From JBDHWG01 sp046328525 (GTDB taxonomy: Bacteria; Chloroflexota; Anaerolineae; Epilineales; JAHCIE01): a DNA stretch of 64,000 nt. The stretch lies in contig JAXLWK010000009.1 in NCBI GenBank assembly GCA_046328525.1, forward strand, positions 206,499-270,498, written 5' to 3'. Made by a program: the position numbers and the translations under genes. This document shows, piece by piece, positions 8,140 through 16,058 of the stretch. The notes beneath the pieces are model-generated. The model made no database searches. It was not told the DNA's origin and saw only the letters and a program-made list of their open reading frames with translations. Each line of letters opens with the position of its first letter. Within the stretch, counting starts at the first letter, position 1.

Positions 8140-8817
8140 ATGCAGCTCTCGGTCATCATTCCCACGCTCAACGAGGCCGACAACATCGTCGGCTGCCTGC
8201 GCAGCATCCGCTCACAGGCAGCCGACGCCGAGATCCTGGTGGTGGACGGCGGCAGCAGCGACAACACGGTGAGCCGCGCCCGCCCCTACGCTGAGGTCAT
8301 CGCCGGGCCGCGAGGGCGGGCGCGGCAGATGAACCTGGGGGGACGGCACGCGAGTGGCGACGTCCTGCTATTTCTGCACGCCGACTCGCGCGTCCACCCA
8401 TCCGCGCTCGCGTACCTCGACCAGGTGATGCGCGACCCGGCGATTGTCGGCGCTACGTTCACGCTGTGGTTCGATACCAACCACTACCTGCTGCGCTTCT
8501 TCGCGTCCATGACGCGCTTCGAGGGACGCATCTTCCGCTACGGCGATCAGGGCATCATCGCGCGGCACGCGGTCTTCGAGGCGCTCGGCGGCTTTATCGA
8601 GGCGCCGCTGATGGACGATGTGGACTTCCTGTGGCGCATGAGCGCCGCCGGGCCGACGGCCCTGATCCCACTGCCCGTGACGACGTCGGCGCGGCGCTTT
8701 ATGAAGCGCGGCGTCGTGCGGCAGCAGTCGCTCAACATCGCGCTCGTCGTCGCCTGGCTCCTGGGTGCGCAGCCGGAGACCCTCGCCCGCTGGTACTACG
8801 GTCCGCCGGCCCAATAG
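8140..8817 (+). CDS. GT2 glycosyltransferase, TIGR04283-like
   Basis: 225 residues. It starts on the base after the SMP-30 stop, so the pair is an operon. The N-terminus LSVIIPTLNEADNI and VVDGGSSDNT are the nucleotide-sugar site of GT-A family 2 enzymes. LLFLHADSRV is the metal-binding region with HAD in place of DXD, and FIEAPLMDDVDF the acceptor-side acidic motif. GPRGRARQMNLGG is typical of the TIGR04283 subgroup, some members of which act in arsenosugar biosynthesis. No arsenic genes are nearby, so that role is not supported here. No transmembrane helix stands out. Confidence 0.85.
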   Translation: MQLSVIIPTLNEADNIVGCLRSIRSQAADAEILVVDGGSSDNTVSRARPYAEVIAGPRGRARQMNLGGRHASGDVLLFLHADSRVHPSALAYLDQVMRDPAIVGATFTLWFDTNHYLLRFFASMTRFEGRIFRYGDQGIIARHAVFEALGGFIEAPLMDDVDFLWRMSAAGPTALIPLPVTTSARRFMKRGVVRQQSLNIALVVAWLLGAQPETLARWYYGPPAQ

Positions 8818-8825
8818 CCGGTCGG

Positions 8826-10010
8826 CTACATGTGGCGGAGATACTCGCGCACCATGAGCGCCGCCGTCGCGCCCTCGCCGACGGCGCTCGCCGCCTGCTT
8901 CGTGCTGCCCAAACGCACATCGCCGGCCGCAAACACGCCCAGCAGGCTTGTCTCCAGGGTGAGGCTCGTCTCGATAAACCCCTGGGGGTCGCGCTTGATC
9001 TGCGGCCCCAGCCAGCCGCTGTTCGGCTCCAGGCCGATGAACACGAACACGCCAGCCGGGTGAATCACCTCGTCCTGGCCGCGCGCCGCGTCGTGGATGC
9101 GCACCCCGGTCAGATGGCCGCCCTCGCTCTCGAACCCCGCCACGCTGGTATTAGCGCGTATCTCGACGCCGGGCGTCTCGGCAAGCTTGTCCGCGACAAT
9201 CTTGCTGGCCGTCAGCGCCGGCCCGCGCACCAGGAGCGTCACTTTGTCCGCGAAGCGGGTCAGGAACAGGCTCTCCTCGGCTGCGCTGTTGCCGCCACCG
9301 ATGACGGCCACCGGGCGGTCGCGATAGAATGGCCCGTCGCACGTAGCGCAGAAGTGAATCCCCGCCCCGATCAGGTCGTCCTCGCCCGGCACGCCGAGCC
9401 GACGGTACGTTGACCCCGTTGCCACGATGACGGCCCGCGCGCCATACGTTGTCCCGTCCGACACCGTCACATACCGCGACTCCTCCTCGGCGTACAGGCC
9501 GACGACGTCCTGCGCCTGTAGCGCCTCGACGCCGAAACGGAGCGCCTGGCGCGTCAGGCGCTCGGCGAACTCCGCCCCGGCGATGCCGTCGGGAAAGCCG
9601 GGGAAATTGTCCAGGCGTTCGGTTACGCCCACCTGCCCACCCAGGCTGCTGCGGTCAATGATGAGCGCCGCCAGCCCCTCGCGCGCCGCGTAGAGCGCCG
9701 CTGTCAGGCCGCTCGGCCCGCCACCCACGACGATCAGATCGTAGTAGCGCTGGGTCGCCTGGGTCTGGATGCCGAGCTTGGCCGCGAGTTGGGCGTTGGT
9801 CGGCTCGACAAGGATATCGCCGTCTTCGAAGACGATAGTCGGGATGATGCGTTTGCCCCCATTGACGCGATCCACCAGCGCCAGCCCCGCCTGGTCCTGG
9901 TCCACGTCCACCCAGTGGTAGTGGATGCGATGCTCGCCGAGGAACTGCTTGGCGCGACGGCAGTCGGGGCACCACGGCGCGCCGTAGACGGTGATGGCGG
10001 TTTCGGACAT
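8826..10010 (-). CDS. Glutaredoxin-thioredoxin reductase fusion
   Basis: 394 residues. Residues 1-80 are a glutaredoxin/NrdH-like domain with the redox pair CPDC at 14-17 and a cis-Pro at IIPT. Residues about 88-394 are a thioredoxin-reductase-type flavoprotein: FAD motif GGGPSG at 96-101, redox pair CATC at 221-224, NADPH motif GGGNSAAE at 238-245, and the C-terminal FAD segment FAAGDVR. The reductase should reduce the attached glutaredoxin domain directly, giving a self-contained disulfide-reducing system in the cytoplasm. It is convergent with the glycosyltransferase gene (8 bases apart). trxB would be a partial name only. Confidence 0.9.
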   Translation of the reverse strand: MSETAITVYGAPWCPDCRRAKQFLGEHRIHYHWVDVDQDQAGLALVDRVNGGKRIIPTIVFEDGDILVEPTNAQLAAKLGIQTQATQRYYDLIVVGGGPSGLTAALYAAREGLAALIIDRSSLGGQVGVTERLDNFPGFPDGIAGAEFAERLTRQALRFGVEALQAQDVVGLYAEEESRYVTVSDGTTYGARAVIVATGSTYRRLGVPGEDDLIGAGIHFCATCDGPFYRDRPVAVIGGGNSAAEESLFLTRFADKVTLLVRGPALTASKIVADKLAETPGVEIRANTSVAGFESEGGHLTGVRIHDAARGQDEVIHPAGVFVFIGLEPNSGWLGPQIKRDPQGFIETSLTLETSLLGVFAAGDVRLGSTKQAASAVGEGATAALMVREYLRHM

Positions 10011-10038
10011 GATCGGCTCCTTTGGGGGCGGGCAGCGG

Positions 10039-10494
10039 TCAGCCGCTGGCGGGGCCGGCCGGTTGCTGGCTCAAGTCGGACGTGCAGGCCGGGCAGCGCA
10101 CCGCGACCAGGGGGATATTCGTCGCGCAGTAGGGACACATCTTGGTCTTGGCCGGGGCTTCCTTCTTCGGAAACAGACTGTAGAACCAGCGTATCATCAG
10201 GAACACGGCCAGAGCGGTGATGAGAAAGGTGATGATGTTGGTGACGAACGCGCCGTAGTAGATACACGGCGCGCCGGCGGCTTTCGCGGCGACCTGGGAC
10301 GGGTAGGCGCGGCCGTCCACGCAGAGAAACATGTCAACGAAGCTAACGCGCCCCAAGATAAGCCCGAGGGGCGGCATGACGATGTCTTCGACCATCGAGG
10401 TCACAATGCGGCCAAAGGCCGCGCCGATGATGACACCTACCGCCAGATCGAGGACATTGCCTCGCATCACAAACGCCTTGAAATCATTCCACAT
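10039..10494 (-). CDS. mscL: Large-conductance mechanosensitive channel with C-terminal zinc ribbon
   Basis: 151 residues. The N-terminus FKAFVMRGNVLDLAVGVIIGAAF is diagnostic of MscL, with helix 1 at about 15-45 and helix 2 at about 78-103, separated by a periplasmic loop. The family relieves turgor on hypo-osmotic shock. Unlike classical MscL, the cytoplasmic tail carries two CxxC pairs (CPYC 120-123, CPAC 134-137) spaced like a small zinc ribbon. The promoter at 10594-10622 (TTGTTC-17-TATACT) serves it. Confidence 0.93.
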   Translation of the reverse strand: MWNDFKAFVMRGNVLDLAVGVIIGAAFGRIVTSMVEDIVMPPLGLILGRVSFVDMFLCVDGRAYPSQVAAKAAGAPCIYYGAFVTNIITFLITALAVFLMIRWFYSLFPKKEAPAKTKMCPYCATNIPLVAVRCPACTSDLSQQPAGPASG

Positions 10495-10593
10495 GTTGTG
10501 TCCTCCGTGCAGTCGTAGACTCTATGTTCGGCCGATGTGGCGTGGGCTGGCGCCGAAGTCGGCGAACAGAGAGCCGTAGGTCCGAGCGGGGCG

Positions 10594-10622
10594 AGTATAC
10601 CACAGGCAGACCAGGGGAACAA
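10594..10622 (-). promoter_or_regulatory. Sigma-70-type promoter for mscL
   Basis: On the minus strand TTGTTC (10622-10617) and TATACT (10599-10594) are separated by 17 bases. They lie about 100 bases upstream of the mscL start. Confidence 0.55.
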
Positions 10623-10652
10623 GCGGAGGAGAAGCGGCGGCGCGAAATGCAG

Positions 10653-10683
10653 AACGCCGCCCGGCGCATGCGCGGGCGGCGTT
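10653..10683 (-). terminator. Hairpin terminator after the OmpR-type regulator
   Basis: A perfect 11-bp stem (10653-10663 with 10673-10683) around a 9-base loop lies 5 bases beyond the regulator stop codon on the minus strand. The downstream T-run is poor (ATTT), so termination may be partial. Confidence 0.6.
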
Positions 10684-10688
10684 GTCGT

Positions 10689-11456
10689 CTAGGCTTTCGG
10701 GGCCGGCTGCGTGACGAAGCGATAGCCTCGGCCGCGGTCCGTCACGATGTAGCGCGGGTGGTCGGGGTCCGGCTCCAGCTTCTGGCGCAGCCGCCACACG
10801 TAGAGCTTGATGTACTTGCCCCGCTCCTCCTCGCTCTCCTCGTCCGGCCAGACCTGCTCGACCAGGTGCTCGGTCGTCAGCGTCTCGTTGGCGCTGTCCA
10901 CCAGGTAGAAGAGGAGGCGGCGCTCCGTGGCCGTCAGGGCGAGGGCCTGCCCGCGCACCAACACGCGCCAGCCGGCCTCGCTGACACTGAGATGGGCATC
11001 CTCGTAGAGGGGTGTGGCGGCCGCAGACATCGCTGTCGCCCGCGTCCGCCGCAGCACGGCGGCAATCCGCAGCTCCATCTCCCGCAGGCTGAACGGCTTG
11101 GAGAGGTAATCGTCCGCCCCCAGCGAGAGGCCGCTCACACGGTCGTCGGTCTGGGTGCGGGCCGACAGGATGATGATGGGAACATCCCAGCGCTCGCGGA
11201 TGCGGCGGCACAGCTCCCAGCCGGTCGTGTCGGGGAGCATGACGTCCAGCAACACGAGATCGGGGACGGCGCGCACGAGCGCATCCGCCGCCGCCTGGCC
11301 GGTATGGGCTTGCTCGACCCGATAGCCGAGATGGCGCAGGAACGTGCTGACCATCTCGGCCAGCGGGCGGTCGTCGTCCACCACAAGGATTGATTGAGAA
11401 ACCGGAACAGTGGTCGGCATGGTCTGCATGGAGCGTCGTTTCGATAGAGTCAACAT
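10689..11456 (-). CDS. OmpR/PhoB-family response regulator
   Basis: 255 residues. The receiver domain (about 21-140) has the acidic pocket DDD at 27-29, phospho-acceptor Asp71 (LLDVMLP) and Lys120 (SKPFS). A winged helix-turn-helix DNA-binding domain follows (about 150-250; TATERRLLFYLV ... YVWRLRQKLEPDPDHPRYIV). The start is uncertain: ATG 11456 lacks a clear ribosome site and two later Met codons (10, 13) are possible. It lies downstream of the histidine kinase on the same strand, but a 254-base gap with a strong hairpin separates them, so it may be its own unit as well as the cognate regulator. Confidence 0.9.
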   Translation of the reverse strand: MLTLSKRRSMQTMPTTVPVSQSILVVDDDRPLAEMVSTFLRHLGYRVEQAHTGQAAADALVRAVPDLVLLDVMLPDTTGWELCRRIRERWDVPIIILSARTQTDDRVSGLSLGADDYLSKPFSLREMELRIAAVLRRTRATAMSAAATPLYEDAHLSVSEAGWRVLVRGQALALTATERRLLFYLVDSANETLTTEHLVEQVWPDEESEEERGKYIKLYVWRLRQKLEPDPDHPRYIVTDRGRGYRFVTQPAPKA

Positions 11457-11479
11457 AGGTCATCCACCCCATAAAATAG

Positions 11480-11517
11480 CGTCGGGGAGGCGCCCCCCCG
11501 GATTGGCCTCCCCGACG
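11480..11517 (-). promoter_or_regulatory. Strong stem-loop in the leader of the response regulator gene
   Basis: A perfect 12-bp stem (11480-11491 with 11506-11517) with a 14-base loop ends 23 bases before the regulator start at 11456. It could attenuate read-through from the kinase gene or stabilise the mRNA. An AT-rich patch at 11649-11677 holds a weak promoter candidate (TTAACA with TCTATA 17 bases on). Nothing else is seen in 11518-11710. Confidence 0.5.
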
Positions 11518-11710
11518 TTAAGCAGGGAGGTAGATTCACCAACCCCTCCCCGTGACTGATTGGTGTGCGAGACTCTCAGTAACTCGTGGCGCGTCTCACC
11601 TTGTCGGCGCTTAGTGCGCCGCCCTCCGTATCAGCACAGCTCATTCTCTATAGACAATCATAGCACGATCATGTTAAGAAACACATTAAGATGGCCGCCA
11701 ATGTGAGGAC

Positions 11711-12877
11711 TCACGGCAGGTCATCGCCGGTCTCCAGCGCCGGCAGCGTGACGTGGAACGTGGAGCCGCGTCCTTCCTCACTCTCGAACCAGATGCGCCC
11801 GCCGTTCAGCTCGGCCAGGGAGCGCGCGATGCTCAGCCCCAGGCCCGTGCCCGGCGCATCGGTCAGAGCCGTGCGCGCGCGGAAGAAACGGTCGAAGACG
11901 CGCGCCTGCTCGTCGGGGGGAATGCCGACGCCGTCATCCGTCACGGCCACTTCGATGAAGTGCGGCTCAGCGGCCAGCGTGACGCGCAGGGCAATCCACC
12001 CGCCGGGCGGCGTGTACTTGATGGCGTTGCTGACGAGGTTGGTCAGGATTTGCACCGTGCGCTTTACGTCGCACAGCGCCATCGGCAGAGGAGCCTGGGT
12101 GTCCAGCGTCAGCCGCAGGCGGCGGGCGGCGACTTGCGGCTCGAAGTTGGCGGCAACGTCCCGCGCCAGGCGGGCAACATCGGTCGGTTGGAGCGTCAGC
12201 TGGAGCCGCCCCGCGTCGAGCCGCGTCATCTCCAGCAGCTCATCCACGATGGCTTGCAGCCGGCGCGCGCTCTCATCCATCACCCCAAGATAGCGCGCCT
12301 GTTCCGCCGTCAGCGGGCCGGGCAGCTCCTCCAGCAGCATCTCCAGGAACCCGCTCAGCGTCGTCAGCGGCGTGCGCAGCTCGTGGGCCGCGACCTCGAT
12401 GAACTGGGACTTGAGGTCGTCGAGGTGTTGCAGCTCGACGTTCGCCGCTTCGAGCGCCCAGTTCCGCTGCGCCAGCTCATCGCGCAGGAGCCGCAGCTGG
12501 TTCCGGCTGTGCGTCACCTGCTGCTGCGCGACACCTTGCGATGTGACATCCTCCAATGTCAGGAACAGCCCGCGCGCCGTCGTCTCCGACGGGTATGCCT
12601 GGAGGCTGACGCGCAGGTAGACCGTCTGAGCGTCGCCCATGTCGCGGTTGATCCAGGGCAGCTCGAGCTGGGACGCGCGCCCCTCGGCGATGCTCGCCAG
12701 GAACGTTTCGTAGCCGGTCAGCTCCGGCAGAATGTCGCCGATGGCCATGCCCAGGTGGTCGGCACAGAGGTATGGGCTGGACGCCCCGCCCACCTCGACG
12801 ACGCGGAAGCCGGCGTCGGTGACGGCGTAGGTGATGCGCAGGGCGGAGAGCAGGCGCTCGAATACGATAGGGGTCAT
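11711..12877 (-). CDS. PAS-domain sensor histidine kinase
   Basis: 388 residues from ATG 12877, whose ATGA overlaps the GTPase stop (4-bp overlap); the longer open frame is a shadow over the GTPase gene. There is no membrane segment, so the kinase is cytoplasmic. Residues about 8-115 form a PAS-like sensor, followed by a coiled coil (about 116-155). The HisKA domain has phospho-acceptor His165 in FIEVAAHELRTP. The ATPase domain has the N-box LTNLVSNAIKY (278-288), DDGVGIP (314-320) and GTGLGLS (343-349). Coupled translation with the Rab-like GTPase suggests that the GTPase, or the membrane sensor upstream, feeds the signal to it. Confidence 0.92.
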   Translation of the reverse strand: MTPIVFERLLSALRITYAVTDAGFRVVEVGGASSPYLCADHLGMAIGDILPELTGYETFLASIAEGRASQLELPWINRDMGDAQTVYLRVSLQAYPSETTARGLFLTLEDVTSQGVAQQQVTHSRNQLRLLRDELAQRNWALEAANVELQHLDDLKSQFIEVAAHELRTPLTTLSGFLEMLLEELPGPLTAEQARYLGVMDESARRLQAIVDELLEMTRLDAGRLQLTLQPTDVARLARDVAANFEPQVAARRLRLTLDTQAPLPMALCDVKRTVQILTNLVSNAIKYTPPGGWIALRVTLAAEPHFIEVAVTDDGVGIPPDEQARVFDRFFRARTALTDAPGTGLGLSIARSLAELNGGRIWFESEEGRGSTFHVTLPALETGDDLP

Positions 12878-13386
12878 AGGAGTAGCAGATGGCCGAGGTG
12901 TCGAAACACATCCTCGACCTGGTGGCCGGTCCTGGCGCTGGTCAGATAGCACACTGTGTCCAGCGAGTCGGCGAACGCCTCGACCTGCGCTGCCTGAAGC
13001 CGCGGATCGGGCAGGTCGCTCTTGTTGGCGGCGACAACGAAGCGGGCGGCTGGGGCAATGCGGCGCATGTCGTCCACGTAGGCGCTCAGCGCCGTCAGCG
13101 TCTCCGGCCGGGTGAGGTCGCACACCAGGATGGCGCCGGCTGCGCCGCGCAGATAGGTCGCCCGAACGTGGCTGAACTCCTCGCTGCCCGCCAGATCCCA
13201 CAGGAGTAGCGTCAGCTCAGCCAGCTCATCCTGGGTCGGCAACACCACGGTCTTGCGGCTGACCTTGACCCCGATCGTGGCGAGGTACTTGTCGTCGAAG
13301 GCGTTGTAGACGAAGCGCCGCACGAGGCTCGTCTTGCCGACGGCGAAATCCCCGAGCAGGCACACCTTCTGGCTAATCTTTGGCAT
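12874..13386 (-). CDS. Rab-like small GTPase
   Basis: 170 residues. Complete Ras-superfamily motifs are present: P-loop GDFAVGKTS (12-20), Thr38 in switch I (YLATIGV), WDLAGSEEF (63-71) in switch II, NKSD (121-124) and TSAR (149-152). It lacks a C-terminal prenylation motif. Bacterial Rab/Ras-like GTPases usually act with sensor or polarity modules. In switch II the position equivalent to Ras Gln61 is Ser68 (DLAGSEE), which predicts slow intrinsic hydrolysis. It overlaps the kinase gene by 4 bp and begins 4 bases after the membrane sensor gene. Confidence 0.92.
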   Translation of the reverse strand: MPKISQKVCLLGDFAVGKTSLVRRFVYNAFDDKYLATIGVKVSRKTVVLPTQDELAELTLLLWDLAGSEEFSHVRATYLRGAAGAILVCDLTRPETLTALSAYVDDMRRIAPAARFVVAANKSDLPDPRLQAAQVEAFADSLDTVCYLTSARTGHQVEDVFRHLGHLLLL

Positions 13387-13390
13387 GCTC

Positions 13391-14737
13391 TCACGGTTCC
13401 GGTGTTCTCGTCACCAGCCCCGGCGGGACGGGCGCGGTCGTGCCGACCCACTCGGTGCCAACCCAGCCGACCACCTCGGATCCGCTGAGCGGCGACCAGC
13501 GAATCTTGTACCAGTCGCCCGACTGGGCCAGAATCTGCACCGCCTGTCCGCGTTCGACGGCGAAGCTCAGGCGCTCCGCGTCGAGAGACGGGCCGCTGCG
13601 CAGCCACGAGCTGCCGGTCATCACGCCCACCACAGGGGACGGGGTCGCGGTGGCGGTCGCGGTGGGCGTCGCCGTCGCCGTCGGTGTGAGCGTTGGCGTC
13701 GCGGTGAGGGTCGCCGTCGCCGTCGGCGTGAGCGTTGGCGTCACGGACGCCGTCGCCGTCGCCGTCGCCGTCGCCGTGGGCGCGAGCGCCGCCTGCACCG
13801 TGCGGAACGTCCAGACACTGCCCAGGCACGTCAGGCCCAGGCATACGAGGAGAATGCCGCCGGCCGTGAACAGGATGCGCCGTTGCGTGCGGCTCAGACC
13901 GGACGGCGGCGCGGGGGACGTCGGTGCGCCTATGTCCAGCAGCGGCGTCAGCCGCGCTTCAACACCGGCCAGCGCCGCAGCGTCGCCGGCGTAGTGCTCT
14001 AGCACACCGCCATAGGTGTGCACAATGCCGATGAGCGTGTCCCGCACCTGGGCGCGGAAGCCGGTCGGCTCGATCCCCGTTGTCACCGCAGCGATGTAGG
14101 CCAGGCGCGACGACTCGACGAGGATAGACTGGCTGCCGTAGAGAATCTCGTCCACGTCGCCCTCGCGCCCCTGCCCGAACGTGTCCTGGACGAAATCGCG
14201 GATGGCGGTCAGCATGCCGCTGATGACGTCCGAGTCGGTCGCGGCGTCCGGCTGGCGCGAGACGTGGCACAGCAACAGGCCGGTCTCGCGGTGGATCAGG
14301 AAGACCTCGTCTACCCCGAAGGGCAGCGCCTGCCGCAAGGCCAGCTCGCCGGCCGACACCCCGCGCAGGTTCCCCTGGACGCGCCGCCACAAGGCCGCCG
14401 GCGTGAAGCTGGTGCGCATCTGGGCGTCCACCGAGCGCGCCAGGTCGCGGATCGCCTCGGACACGGAACGCACGACGAGGCCGCCGATGATGGGGTAGAG
14501 CGCCTCGATCATCTCGTCGCGGTCCTCGCGGATCTTGCGGCGGATGGCGTCGCCCAGGATGGGCGAGACCATCGCGGCCAGGGCGTCCGGGTCGTCCACG
14601 CGCGTTTCCAGGTCGGCGATCCGCGCCCGGTCGCGGCTGAACAGGATTTCCTGGAGCGTCTCGAAGTCCGAGCTATCGGTCTCGGGCGCGCCGTTCGCCG
14701 GCCCGGCGTCGGGCGCGGTGTCGGTCGTCTGTGCCAC
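13391..14737 (-). CDS. Single-pass membrane sensor with outer SH3b domain
   Basis: 448 residues. The cytoplasmic part (about 25-270) begins with the FETLQEILFSRDRARIADLE helix, followed by an EALYPIIG region and FGVDEVFLIHRETGLLL. These resemble the N-terminal part of proteins found next to bacterial Rab-like GTPases, some of which end in OmpA domains. One transmembrane helix spans about 288-310. A Thr/Ala/Pro linker (318-367) leads to an exported bacterial SH3-type domain (about 370-435; SSWLRSGPSLDAERL ... GDWYKIRW). SH3b domains bind peptidoglycan or other wall ligands. I infer that it senses the envelope and signals inward to the GTPase and kinase. Confidence 0.75.
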   Translation of the reverse strand: MAQTTDTAPDAGPANGAPETDSSDFETLQEILFSRDRARIADLETRVDDPDALAAMVSPILGDAIRRKIREDRDEMIEALYPIIGGLVVRSVSEAIRDLARSVDAQMRTSFTPAALWRRVQGNLRGVSAGELALRQALPFGVDEVFLIHRETGLLLCHVSRQPDAATDSDVISGMLTAIRDFVQDTFGQGREGDVDEILYGSQSILVESSRLAYIAAVTTGIEPTGFRAQVRDTLIGIVHTYGGVLEHYAGDAAALAGVEARLTPLLDIGAPTSPAPPSGLSRTQRRILFTAGGILLVCLGLTCLGSVWTFRTVQAALAPTATATATATASVTPTLTPTATATLTATPTLTPTATATPTATATATPSPVVGVMTGSSWLRSGPSLDAERLSFAVERGQAVQILAQSGDWYKIRWSPLSGSEVVGWVGTEWVGTTAPVPPGLVTRTPEP

Positions 14738-14746
14738 GGCGGCGGC

Positions 14747-15139
14747 TTAGCTCCCGATGCCGAGGTTCTTGAACATGTCCGCGAGCGAGCCGCCCGCCTT
14801 GAGCTGGTTGCCCATCTCGATGAACAGCTCGCCGAGCGCCTGGCGGTCCACCTTCTCGTCGGTCAGCCGCTCCGTGGTGTGCCGCAGCTCGCTGCGCAAG
14901 TCGTCGTCGGCCTGCCGCACCTCTTTGCGCAGTGTTTGCAGCCGCTTGTCGTGGTCGCGGCCCTGGTCGGCCAGCTGCTCGTTGAGATTATCGAGGGCCG
15001 ACTGCAAGCGCTCCAGGTCGCGCTCGACGGCGTGGAAGCGCTGGGCGTACTCGCGCATCTGGCCGCCGAAGATGATGTCGCGGATACGGTCCACTTCCTT
15101 GGGCGATGGGGTGGCAGCAGCGGAAATCTGGTCAGTCAT
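14747..15139 (-). CDS. Small coiled-coil protein of the GTPase operon
   Basis: 130 residues. The conserved start KEVDRIRDIIFGGQMREYAQRF is followed by a long heptad-patterned coiled coil (about 35-105) and a short Gly-rich tail. Similar short proteins occur beside Rab-like GTPase/OmpA-type sensor genes. Its role is unknown; it is probably a cytoplasmic scaffold linking the sensor, GTPase and regulator. It lies 9 bases from the membrane sensor gene and 12 from the response regulator, inside one operon. Confidence 0.65.
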   Translation of the reverse strand: MTDQISAAATPSPKEVDRIRDIIFGGQMREYAQRFHAVERDLERLQSALDNLNEQLADQGRDHDKRLQTLRKEVRQADDDLRSELRHTTERLTDEKVDRQALGELFIEMGNQLKAGGSLADMFKNLGIGS

Positions 15140-15151
15140 ATAAGTCCTCCT

Positions 15152-15880
15152 TCAATGATAGCTTCTGTTCGCCGCGCCGGCGGCCTTGGCCGGCGCCGGA
15201 AAGCGATATCCCGTCCCCCGCTCAGTGAGGAGGTAGCGCGGTTGGGCAGGCGCTGGCTCGATCTTCTGGCGCACGCGGTGCACGTGAACCCGCAGGCTGT
15301 CCTCCGCGACGTCCTCTAGCGGCCACAAGCGCCGCAAGAGGAAATCCGTCGTGACCGTGCGGCCCGCGTGGCGCATCAGGATGTACAGGAGCTTGGTCTC
15401 GGTGGGTGTCAGCAAGACCGGCTGCTGGCCGACGATGGCCGTTTGCCGCGCGAAATCCACGGCCAGGTGCTCGTCCACGCGAATCTCAGGTTCCAGGGCA
15501 TACGCAAAGTCGCCGATGCGACGCAGCACCCGCTCAACGCGGGCGACAAGCTCACGCGGGCTGAAGGGCTTGACGATGTAATCCTCGGCGTAGCGCTGGA
15601 TACCCACGATGATGGTATCCTCGTCGTCCACAGCGGTGAGGAGAATGATCGGCAGGTCGCAGAATTGCTGCACGGCGCGGCAAAACTCGAAGCCGTCCGT
15701 CCCCGGCATGCGCAGGTCTACGATGGCGAGATGCGGCAGACCGCGCTGGCCGATGATTTCCAGGGCCTTGGCGCCGGATGCTGCCGTCCACACCTCGTAA
15801 CCCGCGTGCTCCAGGCGCGAGCGCACGAGTAGAAGGATTTCAGCGTCATCGTCCACAGCGAGGATTCGTTGAATGCCCAT
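15152..15880 (-). CDS. OmpR-family response regulator, first gene of the GTPase operon
   Basis: 242 residues from ATG 15880 (MGIQRILAVDDD); the longer frame would start inside the leader hairpin. The receiver has DDD at 10-12, phospho-acceptor Asp55 (IVDLRMP) and Lys104 (YIVKPFS). The winged helix-turn-helix effector (about 135-230) has LTPTETKLLYILMRHAG and VHRVRQKIEP. It is the first gene after a consensus promoter and is followed by the coiled-coil protein, membrane sensor, GTPase and PAS kinase, so it is the likely output of that pathway. Confidence 0.92.
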   Translation of the reverse strand: MGIQRILAVDDDAEILLLVRSRLEHAGYEVWTAASGAKALEIIGQRGLPHLAIVDLRMPGTDGFEFCRAVQQFCDLPIILLTAVDDEDTIIVGIQRYAEDYIVKPFSPRELVARVERVLRRIGDFAYALEPEIRVDEHLAVDFARQTAIVGQQPVLLTPTETKLLYILMRHAGRTVTTDFLLRRLWPLEDVAEDSLRVHVHRVRQKIEPAPAQPRYLLTERGTGYRFPAPAKAAGAANRSYH

Positions 15881-15902
15881 CTCAAGCACAAAGCGAGCAT
15901 AA

Positions 15903-15939
15903 CCACGCGCGCCGACCCCTTTCGCGGGGGTCGGCGTGG
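15903..15939 (-). promoter_or_regulatory. Leader hairpin of the GTPase operon
   Basis: GCCGACCCC (15911-15919) pairs with GGGGTCGGC (15927-15935) around a 7-base loop, and the outer CCACG / CGTGG extends it to 15903-15939. It sits between the promoter at 15982-16010 and the start at 15880, about 25 bases before the start codon. A run of seven T (minus strand) precedes it. Confidence 0.55.
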
Positions 15940-15981
15940 CTCGGCGCACCGATGATAAAAAAACAGAAACCCCCTGAGCAG

Positions 15982-16010
15982 ATGATACCAGGGCAGCACC
16001 ATACTGTCAA
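15982..16010 (-). promoter_or_regulatory. Consensus sigma-70-type promoter of the GTPase operon
   Basis: Minus strand TTGACA (16010-16005), 17-base spacer, TATCAT (15987-15982). It predicts a transcript start near 15975 and a leader of about 95 bases before the response regulator. Confidence 0.8.
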
Positions 16011-16058
16011 GGAGCTTCACAATTCCTTACGGGAGTTGGTCAGCGAGTGAATCGTGGG

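Noticed and set aside
11711..13201. 496-residue frame for the histidine kinase
   Set aside because: The N-terminal 108 residues are an out-of-frame reading of the GTPase gene; the coupled ATG at 12877 is preferred.
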